Shown here: in pieces, positions 1-5,039 of the stretch | Numbering within the stretch: the first letter of the stretch is position 1 | Layout of the letters: every line of letters begins with the position of its first letter | Assembly (NCBI GenBank): GCA_000715855.1 | Contig: KL571324.1 | Coordinates: forward strand, 26,434 to 33,975 | DNA: 7,542 bases | DNA from: Actinoplanes liguriensis | GTDB taxonomy: Bacteria; Actinomycetota; Actinomycetes; Mycobacteriales; Micromonosporaceae | Direction: 5' to 3' | Notes under the pieces: model-generated | What the model was told of the DNA's origin: nothing | The model's input: only the letters and a program-made list of their open reading frames with translations | Database searches by the model: none | Translations under genes and position numbers: made by a program

Positions 1-842
1 TCGAGCCGGTCGCGGATCGGGCCGAACCCGACCAGGTCCGGGAAGAGCGGGACGGACGGGCCGCCCGCGGTCAGGCGGTACGTGTGGCGGATCTGCCCGT
101 GCCCGTACCGGAACGCCGCGTCGGCGAACTCCAGCGGGATGAACGCCTCCCCGGGCCGGGGCGCGAACCACTGTCCGCCTTTGATCAGCACCTGGTCGAC
201 GAGGTCACGGCCGGCGAGCCGCGGCAGGAAATCGTGCACGACGATCCACTGGTAATGCCAGGTGAGCATGATCCGGGCGCGTTCGAAGACGTCGGACTCC
301 GCGACGCCCTGCGCTCGGAGCCAGTCGACGATGCGGTTGTGCGCCCGTAACAGGGCGATGTGCAACGAGAGCACGAAAAGGTGCACGTCGTTGCGCGGAT
401 CGCCGATCAGCGCCACCCCCTGCGGATTGCGCGGAACGTCGTTCCCGACCAGGAACTTCGCCGGATCCTCCACGTCGAACAGGAACGGCGAGCCGATCGG
501 TCCGTCGGAATAGACCATCTCCAGGTTGAGCATCGGCGCGCGCGAATTCCGCAGCCGATCGGTGGCCGTTCCACCCGCAAGGGGCGAACGGTCGGCGGTG
601 ATGTCGTGCGCGATGATCTGCCCGAAGAACGGCCACCCCGCGGCCCCCTCGGCATCGTCCATCGCGGGGCCGCCGACGGCGCACACCCCGCCCGGAGCTC
701 CGGCGCGCATCAGCGCACCGGAACCTACGACGAGCGGCTCCAACTCGGGGAACATCGGTCCGTAACGGGCCGCCGCGGTCGGTCGATCCACCGCCCGCAC
801 CAGGCTGAGGCAGTGATCCTGCCCCACTACGTAGCTCTTCAC
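1..842 (-). CDS. Animal-type haem peroxidase family protein, N-terminal 280 residues (3' end outside window)
   Basis: Partial gene; the stop codon lies beyond the left edge. The frame shows the family landmarks in order. The distal segment GQIIAHDIT is at residues 74-82, with Q75, distal His79 and the Ca-type Asp80. LNLEMVYSDGPIGS (about 105-118) matches the family's 'lDld.vYG' stretch. GDPRND (147-152) holds the catalytic Arg150, LLRAHNRI is at 164-171, and FRYGHGQIRHTYRL carries the proximal His248. Known members oxidise halides, phenols or lipids using haem and peroxide; the substrate here cannot be read. By analogy with myeloperoxidase, the two residues that form ester bonds to haem (Asp94, Glu242) fall at Ala78 and Val153, so haem is probably bound non-covalently. 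No signal peptide or membrane segment is seen. The start is taken as the GTG of VKSYVVGQD; it lacks a Shine-Dalgarno site and lies just after an ECF41-like promoter. The gene follows the sigma factor by 45 bp on the same strand. Confidence 0.88.
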   Translation of the reverse strand, partial: MKSYVVGQDHCLSLVRAVDRPTAAARYGPMFPELEPLVVGSGALMRAGAPGGVCAVGGPAMDDAEGAAGWPFFGQIIAHDITADRSPLAGGTATDRLRNSRAPMLNLEMVYSDGPIGSPFLFDVEDPAKFLVGNDVPRNPQGVALIGDPRNDVHLFVLSLHIALLRAHNRIVDWLRAQGVAESDVFERARIMLTWHYQWIVVHDFLPRLAGRDLVDQVLIKGGQWFAPRPGEAFIPLEFADAAFRYGHGQIRHTYRLTAGGPSVPLFPDLVGFGPIRDRL

Positions 843-851
843 GACAGCTAT

Positions 852-878
852 GACCGGGCAGCCCGCCCGTTTGTGACA
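852..878 (-). promoter_or_regulatory. Putative ECF41-dependent promoter of the haem peroxidase gene
   Basis: On the minus strand TGTCACA (878-872) is followed after 16 bases by GGTC (855-852). The published ECF41 promoter pattern, recalled from the literature, is TGTCACA-n16-CGTC, so the -35 element is exact and the -10 matches three of four. It lies between the ECF41 sigma gene and the peroxidase. The peroxidase GTG start at 842 is about 10 bases past the -10 element, which would make the mRNA leaderless or nearly so and would explain the absent ribosome binding site. The motif match is seen directly; promoter activity is inferred. Confidence 0.62.
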
Positions 879-887
879 CCGGAAGGG

Positions 888-1787
888 TCAGGCGAACGCG
901 GCAATCTTCTCCGGGGTGACGATCCAGAGAATGCGCTCGATGCCGTCCTCCCCGGCGACCACCGTCATCACGCCCTCCATGACGCCGTTACGCCGCAGCA
1001 CGACCGAGGTCTCGCCGTTCGTCGCGACCCACTCGACCTCGATGTCCTCCCAATACCAACCGGACAGCGCGGTGAAGAACTTCGCGACCCGCTCGGCGCC
1101 GACCACCGGGGTCCGCGCGACGCGAATCGCGCCGTTGCCGTCCGAGTAACTGGCGACGTCGGCGGCGAAAAGGCTTTCCAGCGCGGCCATGTCACCGGTG
1201 CGGGCGGCCGCGAGGAACTTGGCGAGCAGGTCCTTCTGCGCTGCCGGGGCGACCGTCGCGCGGCGCTCCCCGGCGACGTGCTTGCGGGCGCGACTGACCA
1301 ATTGCCGCACCGCCGGTTCGGTCGATTGGAGAATGTCGGCGATCTGCCCGTACGGATAATCGAAGGCCTCTCGCAGCACGTAGGCCGCGCGTTCGCTGGG
1401 GGTCAGCTTCTCCATCAGCAGCAGCGCCGCGAATTCGAGCGCCTCCCCGCGCTCGGCGCCCAGATAGGGATCGGCGCTGGTGTCGACCGGCTCGGGCAGC
1501 CACGGCCCGACATACGTCTCCCGGCGCACGCGTGCGGACTGCAACGCATTGATCGCCATACGGGTCGTGGTGGTCGCCAGGAACGCGCCCGGATTCTGCA
1601 CGGTGCTGCGGTCGTAGCCCTGCCAGCGCAGCCACACGTCCTGCACCAGATCCTCGGCCTCGCTCGCGCTGCTCAGCATCCGATAGGCGATGCCGAACAG
1701 CCGTGGCCGCACGCTCGTGAAAATGCGCGCCGCCTCGTCGAGATCGTCCGCGGTCCGTGCCTTGGACTCGGTCACCGGTGCCCCCAT
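888..1787 (-). CDS. ECF41-family (SigJ-like) RNA polymerase sigma factor with fused SnoaL-like C-terminal domain
   Basis: Directs RNA polymerase to a small set of promoters. Region sigma2 lies at about residues 24-92 (RLFGIAYRMLSSASEAEDLVQDVWLRW). Region sigma4 is at about 120-172 (LTPSERAAYVLREAFDYPYGQIADIL, then the TEPAVRQLVSRARK recognition helix). The linker carries WLPEP at 96-100, diagnostic of group ECF41. The C-terminal SnoaL-like domain (about 183-295) has DGNGA (216-220) where the family has DGGGK, and TPEKI (291-295) where it has NPDKL. In studied ECF41 proteins this domain replaces a separate anti-sigma factor and modulates activity. The length of 299 residues is normal. ATG 1787 is taken as the start; GTG 1775, with a GGGGG stretch 5' of it, is an alternative. 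ECF41 genes usually sit beside their target, often a carboxymuconolactone decarboxylase, oxidoreductase or epimerase; here the neighbour is a haem peroxidase. Confidence 0.95.
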   Translation of the reverse strand: MGAPVTESKARTADDLDEAARIFTSVRPRLFGIAYRMLSSASEAEDLVQDVWLRWQGYDRSTVQNPGAFLATTTTRMAINALQSARVRRETYVGPWLPEPVDTSADPYLGAERGEALEFAALLLMEKLTPSERAAYVLREAFDYPYGQIADILQSTEPAVRQLVSRARKHVAGERRATVAPAAQKDLLAKFLAAARTGDMAALESLFAADVASYSDGNGAIRVARTPVVGAERVAKFFTALSGWYWEDIEVEWVATNGETSVVLRRNGVMEGVMTVVAGEDGIERILWIVTPEKIAAFA

Positions 1788-1863
1788 CCGCCATTTCTGC
1801 CCGAGCCCATCGTGGGCCGAATCCGCTCGATCGCCTAGCAGTCCGAGGCGCCTGTCACAGATT

Positions 1864-1952
1864 GAACTTTTTTCAACGTGGCCGGGGCCCGCGGCGCCGG
1901 CGGCGGCCAGCGACCCGGTGTCTCAGGCCTGTCGCCAGGTTGAAAAAGGTTC
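1864..1952. repeat. Imperfect inverted repeat, 19-bp arms, upstream of the sigma factor
   Basis: The left arm 1864-1882 reads GAACTTTTTTCAACGTGGC. The reverse complement of the right arm 1934-1952 reads GAACCTTTTTCAACCTGGC, so 17 of 19 positions match. The arms are separated by 51 GC-rich bases. Each arm overlaps a smaller TTGAA-N5-TTCA dyad (1862-1876 and 1940-1953). The A/T-rich arms stand out from the surrounding GC-rich DNA. Two copies of an operator for a dimeric regulator, or a long RNA hairpin in aspC read-through transcripts, are both possible. The function is inferred only. Confidence 0.6.
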
Positions 1953-1990
1953 ATCAGGCCTCGTTGTGGATCACGAGGAGCTCCGGCGTG

Positions 1991-2019
1991 GCCCGGCCGG
2001 GATCGGACGCCGGCCGGGC
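1991..2019 (-). terminator. aspC: Strong GC hairpin just after the aminotransferase stop codon
   Basis: GCCCGGCCGG (1991-2000) and CCGGCCGGGC (2010-2019) pair perfectly over 10 bp with a 9-base loop, starting 7 bases past the stop codon at 2027-2029. No U-tract follows on the minus strand. Actinobacterial terminators often lack one, so a terminator role is likely but not certain. Confidence 0.6.
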
Positions 2020-2026
2020 ACTGCGA

Positions 2027-2170
2027 TCAGGCGGCGTCGTGGACCAGCTTCGCGATCCGGGACACGCCTTCGGCCAGGTCGGCGTCACCGAGCGCGTACG
2101 AGAACCGGAAGTAGCCGGGTGTGCCGAACGCCTCACCGGGCACCACCGCGACCTCCGCCTCGTCCAGGAT
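2027..2170 (-). pseudogene. aspC: Detached C-terminal 47 codons of the aminotransferase (separated by an adapter-derived junction)
   Basis: This frame reads [16 protein letters not shown], then [10 protein letters not shown] and a C-terminal helix ending KLVHDAA with a TGA stop. This is the normal C-terminus of class I aminotransferases of the AspC type, and the FRFSYA arginine is the one that binds the substrate alpha-carboxylate. It is in a different frame from the upstream part. Between the two lie 13 bases of Tn5 mosaic end and six unplaced bases. From memory of actinobacterial homologues, about 16 residues are expected between LLGR and ILDE, so some native sequence is missing. In the real genome this is most likely continuous with the 2178-3185 frame, giving about 395 residues. 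Confidence 0.85.
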
Positions 2171-2183
2171 CTGTCTCTTATAC
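2171..2183. other. Internal Tn5/Nextera mosaic-end remnant (assembly artefact)
   Basis: CTGTCTCTTATAC equals the first 13 bases of the 19-base Tn5 mosaic end CTGTCTCTTATACACATCT, which is present in full at the right end of this window. It lies exactly at the break in the aminotransferase frame and adds the stop codon there. The genomic side (2170 and below) directly abuts the outer end of the mosaic end, as expected where a tagmented fragment begins. An untrimmed read end joined during assembly explains it. Confidence 0.93.
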
Positions 2184-3185
2184 CCGGCCCCGCCCGAGCA
2201 GGCCCTTCACGGACGGGTAGACGTAGAACGCGCCCTGCGGCTCCGGGCAGACCACGCCGGGGATGTCGTTGAGCAGGCCGACAATGGTCCGGCGGCGCCT
2301 GTCGAACGCCTCGCGCATCCGAGTCGCCGCGGCGAGATCACCGGTCACCGCGGCGAGAGCGGCGGCCTGCGCGACGTTGCAGACATTCGACGTGAGGTGC
2401 GACTGCAAATTGAGCGCGGCGCCGATCACGTCCTTCGGCCCGGTCATCCAGCCGACCCGCCAGCCGGTCATCGCGAACGTCTTCGACACACCGCTGAGCA
2501 CGATCGTCCGGTCCGCGAGGGCGGGCACGAGCGCCGGCAGGGAATGGAACTCGGCATCGCCGTACACCAAATGCTGGTAAATCTCATCAGTGACGACAAA
2601 AATGTCGTTCTCGACGGCCCAATTCCCGATTTCTTCGAGTTGCCCGCGTGAATACACCGCACCGGTCGGATTCGACGGAGAACACATCAACAACAATTTT
2701 GTACGCGGGGTTCGCGCGGCCTCGAGCTGCTCGACGCCCACCAGATATCCGGTGGACTCGTCGGTGTTCACCGCGATCGGGACACCACCCGCGAGTTGCA
2801 CCGCCTCCGGGTAGGTCGTCCAGTACGGCGCCGGGATCAGCACCTCGTCGCCCGGGTCGAGAAGGGCCGCGCAAGCCTGATAGACGCCCTGCTTGCCACC
2901 ATTCGTGACGATTACCTGGGACGGTTCGATCGGGTGACCGGACAGGAACGCGATCGCCTCGCGCAGCGCGGGCTGACCGCCGGCCGGCGTGTACTTGTGG
3001 GACCGCGGGTCACGACACGCCTCGACGGCCGCCTCCACGATGTGCTCAGGAGTGGGAAAATCGGGCTCACCGGCCCCGAAACCGATGACCGGGCGACCGG
3101 CCGCGCGCAGGGCTTTCGCCTTCGCGTCGACGGCGAGCGTTGCTGATTCCGCGATGCCGGAGATTCGCTGAGAAATACGGCGCAT
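2178..3185 (-). CDS. aspC: Pyridoxal-phosphate aspartate aminotransferase family, main part (C-terminus cut off by artefact)
   Basis: Transfers amino groups between amino acids and 2-oxo acids, typically aspartate/2-oxoglutarate, in the cytoplasm using PLP. It is a fold-type I, class I aminotransferase. [12 protein letters not shown] (35-46) is the N-terminal substrate loop. [11 protein letters not shown] is at 94-104 and SPSNPTG at 169-175 with the PLP-binding Asn172. [13 protein letters not shown] carries Asp200 and Tyr203. [16 protein letters not shown] has the Schiff-base Lys235. [18 protein letters not shown] ends the authentic part at about residue 332; the last residues GRV and the stop are produced by the adapter junction. 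ATG 3185 is chosen because AGGA lies 9 bases before it and MRRISQRI is a typical N-terminus. The open frame continues upstream, but that stretch is arginine/proline-rich shadow of the divergent gene. Exact substrate specificity cannot be assigned by eye. Confidence 0.93.
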   Translation of the reverse strand: MRRISQRISGIAESATLAVDAKAKALRAAGRPVIGFGAGEPDFPTPEHIVEAAVEACRDPRSHKYTPAGGQPALREAIAFLSGHPIEPSQVIVTNGGKQGVYQACAALLDPGDEVLIPAPYWTTYPEAVQLAGGVPIAVNTDESTGYLVGVEQLEAARTPRTKLLLMCSPSNPTGAVYSRGQLEEIGNWAVENDIFVVTDEIYQHLVYGDAEFHSLPALVPALADRTIVLSGVSKTFAMTGWRVGWMTGPKDVIGAALNLQSHLTSNVCNVAQAAALAAVTGDLAAATRMREAFDRRRRTIVGLLNDIPGVVCPEPQGAFYVYPSVKGLLGRGRV

Positions 3186-3238
3186 GCAAACGATCCTGCC
3201 AGCTCCCACGACGTACGGGAAAGTCAATAAAATCTTTT

Positions 3239-3250
3239 GAAAGGCCTTTC
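3239..3250. promoter_or_regulatory. 12-bp perfect palindrome in the aspC / LuxR-hydrolase divergent intergenic region
   Basis: GAAAGGCCTTTC is its own reverse complement. It lies in the 104-bp gap between two divergently transcribed genes, immediately upstream of the proposed -35 element of the rightward gene. A dimeric regulator, possibly the LuxR-type protein encoded next door, could bind here. Chance occurrence in a short AT-richer island cannot be excluded. Confidence 0.4.
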
Positions 3251-3254
3251 CGGT

Positions 3255-3290
3255 ACGACAATATTCGCGGCCGCGGGGATAATGGGCCGG
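3255..3290 (+). promoter_or_regulatory. Putative sigma-A type promoter giving a leaderless mRNA for the LuxR-hydrolase gene
   Basis: ACGACA (3255-3260, four of six matches to TTGACA) is followed at 17 bp by GATAAT (3278-3283, five of six matches to TATAAT). Seven bases past the -10 hexamer is G3290, the first base of the GTG start codon. This predicts that transcription and translation begin at the same base, consistent with the absence of a properly spaced Shine-Dalgarno site. The hexamers are seen directly; the start site is inferred. Confidence 0.55.
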
Positions 3291-4378
3291 TGGAGATGCG
3301 CTTCGCCCGTGCCGAGGACGGCGTGACGATCGGTTACCAGGTGTTCGGGCAGGGCCCGGTGCTGGTGTGGCTGCCGTCGCTGAGCAACATCGCCGCGCAA
3401 TGGCGGATCCCGGCGATGCGGGCGGCCTATGAGGCGCTCGGCCGGGACATGACGGTCGTGCTCTACGACGGTCGTGGGATGGGCGCCTCCGATCGGCGGA
3501 TCGACCTCGGCGATCTCGGGGTGGACGCGCATCTGCGGGATCTGCGCGCCGTTCTGGACCACGCCGGAATCCGATCGGCGTCGCTGCTGGGCTATTACCA
3601 CGGTGCGGCCACGGCAATCGCTTTCGCGGCGCGGGAACCGGAACGCGTCGAGCGGCTCGTTCTGTTCGGCGGCGCCGCACGGATGCGAGAGGCGATGCGA
3701 CCGGCGCAGACGCAGGCATTGCTGTCGCTGGTCGAGCAGGATTGGGGATTGTTCGCGGACGCGGCGGCGACGGCCTGGCTCGGATGGGATTCGGCGGCGA
3801 CCGGGCGATGGACGGCGGAGGCATTCCGGACCGCGACGACCGCGGCGGTGGCGAAAGCGTGGTTCTCCGCGGCGGCGGACATCGATGTGACAGCGGAATT
3901 GGGGCGAGTCCGGGCGCAGGCTCTGGTCCTGCATCGGCAAGGAGAGCAGCAGATTCCGGTCGAGGTCTTTCAGCGGCTGGCCGACGGTTTGCCGGACGGG
4001 CGACTGGTGGAACTGCCGGGATCCACGCCGACACTGTTCCTGGAGGATGCGGCTCGGGACATTCGGCTGGTGACCGATTTTGTTCTCTCGGGGCGTCTCC
4101 GCTCGGCGGTCGCTCCGGACGCCGGGCATCTCCGCTCAGCGGCCGCTCCGGACGCCGGGCATCTCCACTCGGCGGCCGCTCCGGACACCGGGCGTCTCAC
4201 GCCTCGCGAGGCCGAGGTGCTCCGGCTCGTCGCGGACGGTGACTCGAATGCCGAGATCGCGCGGCGGCTCGGCATCGCGGTGCACACCGTGGAACGCCAC
4301 CTCGGCAACCTGTACCGCAAGATCGGGGCCCGTGGGCGGGCCGACGCGGTGGCCTGGGCGATCCGGCACTCCGGCTGA
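3290..4378 (+). CDS. LuxR-family regulator with degenerate N-terminal alpha/beta-hydrolase domain
   Basis: 362 residues in two domains. Residues 5-268 look like an alpha/beta-hydrolase: [10 protein letters not shown] at 24-33, the DGRGMGASD turn at 60-68, an elbow-helix stretch at 99-114, and [10 protein letters not shown]. Residues 303-358 form a LuxR HTH ([15 protein letters not shown], then [29 protein letters not shown]). The catalytic residues are missing. The nucleophile elbow GxSxG reads GYYHG (101-105) with Tyr103 in the serine position. The acid-loop GD reads GEQQIP (218-223). The expected GH after ELPG reads STPTLF. The domain therefore probably senses a ligand or partner instead of hydrolysing one. 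The linker 269-301 is three 11-residue repeats encoded by a minisatellite. GTG 3290 is chosen from the promoter position; ATG 3296 is an alternative. Target genes are unknown; the flanking genes are candidates. Confidence 0.9.
   Translation: MEMRFARAEDGVTIGYQVFGQGPVLVWLPSLSNIAAQWRIPAMRAAYEALGRDMTVVLYDGRGMGASDRRIDLGDLGVDAHLRDLRAVLDHAGIRSASLLGYYHGAATAIAFAAREPERVERLVLFGGAARMREAMRPAQTQALLSLVEQDWGLFADAAATAWLGWDSAATGRWTAEAFRTATTAAVAKAWFSAAADIDVTAELGRVRAQALVLHRQGEQQIPVEVFQRLADGLPDGRLVELPGSTPTLFLEDAARDIRLVTDFVLSGRLRSAVAPDAGHLRSAAAPDAGHLHSAAAPDTGRLTPREAEVLRLVADGDSNAEIARRLGIAVHTVERHLGNLYRKIGARGRADAVAWAIRHSG
4091..4199 (+). repeat. 33-bp tandem repeat (three full copies plus 10 bases) inside the LuxR-hydrolase gene
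   Basis: Copies span 4091-4123, 4124-4156 and 4157-4189, followed by GGGCGTCTCA at 4190-4199. Adjacent copies differ at three positions each (30 of 33 identical). Each begins GGGC(G/A)TCTCC and ends CGCTCCGGAC(G/A)CC. Because 33 is divisible by three, each copy encodes 11 residues of the type [11 protein letters not shown] and copy number can change without breaking the frame. Confidence 0.95.
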
Positions 4379-4449
4379 CGGTTTTCCGCCAACCGGAATG
4401 ACGGAACTCCTGGATGCGCCGGACGCCGCGACAGGCGCACGATCCTGGT

Positions 4450-4854
4450 ATGACCACGACGACACCTGACAACACATCCTGGCGCTTCGCCCGCGCCACC
4501 GCGCCGGCCGTACGGGTGCTCGCCGGTCGACGATTCTCGCCGTGGGCGGTCGTACACCATCGCGGGCGGGTCAGCGGGCGCGAACTGACCGTGCCGGTCG
4601 CGGTCGTGGCGACCCCCGACGGGTTCGTGATCAACCTGCCGTGGGGCGCCCGGACGAACTGGGTGCGCAACGTGCTCGCCGCCGGCGGTTGCACCATCCG
4701 GTGGAAAGGCGCGGATCATCGGATGGCCGATCCGCGGATCCTCGACTCGGCGGCGGCGCGACCGTTCTATACGCGGTTGACCTGGGCGATCGCACGCCGG
4801 CTGTTCCCCGCCGACAACTGGCTCCTTCTCAAAGAAACAGGCCCCGGGCGGTAA
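4450..4854 (+). CDS. Deazaflavin (F420)-dependent nitroreductase family (DDN-like) protein
   Basis: A 134-residue split-barrel protein of the kind that binds coenzyme F420 and transfers hydride to quinones, nitro compounds or other acceptors; the physiological substrate is unknown. Family marks are a TRGR-like HHRGRVSGRELTVPV at 36-50 (Arg, Gly and Ser of the phosphate-binding loop), VVATPDGFVINLPWG at 52-66, TNWVRNVLAAGGCTIRW at 69-85, and DNWLLLK near the C-terminus at 122-128. The length is typical. ATG 4450 is preferred to an in-frame ATG 12 codons upstream because MTTTTPDNTSW is a plausible start and the extra residues (RRTPRQAHDPG) look non-coding. No convincing Shine-Dalgarno site precedes either. 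It lies 71 bp after the LuxR-hydrolase gene on the same strand, so co-transcription is possible. Confidence 0.85.
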   Translation: MTTTTPDNTSWRFARATAPAVRVLAGRRFSPWAVVHHRGRVSGRELTVPVAVVATPDGFVINLPWGARTNWVRNVLAAGGCTIRWKGADHRMADPRILDSAAARPFYTRLTWAIARRLFPADNWLLLKETGPGR

Positions 4855-4861
4855 CGCCTCC

Positions 4862-4885
4862 GTCGTGCGCCCGTTCCGCAACGAC
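4862..4885 (+). terminator. Possible hairpin terminator after the DDN-like gene
   Basis: GTCGTGCG (4862-4869) pairs with CGCAACGAC (4877-4885), apart from one bulged A, around a 7-base loop. It begins 7 bases after the stop codon. No U-tract follows, so the role as terminator is tentative. Confidence 0.35.
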
Positions 4886-4896
4886 ATCAGCGACGG

Positions 4897-4967
4897 CGAC
4901 CGCCGCCCCCGCCGCCGCGAACGCACGTCACCCCCGCCGCCTCGAACGCACGTCGCCCCCGCCGCCG
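4897..4967. repeat. 25-bp tandem repeat, about 2.8 copies, upstream of the AraC-type gene
   Basis: Two adjacent 25-bp copies (4918-4942 and 4943-4967) begin CGAACGCACGTC(A/G)CCCCC and differ at two positions. A more divergent copy, CGACCGCCGCCCCCGCCGCCG, precedes them (4897-4917). The 185-bp gap between the two flanking genes otherwise shows no gene. The CACGT core in each copy could be a binding site; this is inference. Confidence 0.7.
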
Positions 4968-5039
4968 ATCACGAGAGCGGACATGCCATCGAAAGGTGTG
5001 GCAAACCCAGGCACGGAGAGATCCTGACATCATCGCGGC

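Noticed and set aside
360..1838. 492-codon plus-strand open frame opposite the sigma factor and peroxidase
   Set aside because: Arg/His/Pro-rich antisense shadow typical of GC-rich DNA. The minus-strand frames carry clear sigma and peroxidase motifs.
2171..2183. A real Tn5-like insertion in the aminotransferase gene
   Set aside because: Only 13 bases of one mosaic end are present, with no element body, no second end and no 9-bp target duplication, and the same adapter lies at the contig end.
3884..3892. TGTGACA within the LuxR-hydrolase gene as an ECF41-like element
   Set aside because: It is TGTGACA, not TGTCACA, on the coding strand, lies inside a well-conserved coding stretch and has no CGTC at the required distance.
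3186..4034. N-terminal extension of the aminotransferase frame upstream of ATG 3185
   Set aside because: Composition is Pro/Arg/Ser shadow of the LuxR-hydrolase gene on the other strand. The conserved AspC N-terminus starts at MRRIS with a Shine-Dalgarno site.
4379..4398. Hairpin after the LuxR-hydrolase stop codon (CGGTT/AACCG)
   Set aside because: Only a 5-bp stem with no U-tract; too weak to call a terminator.
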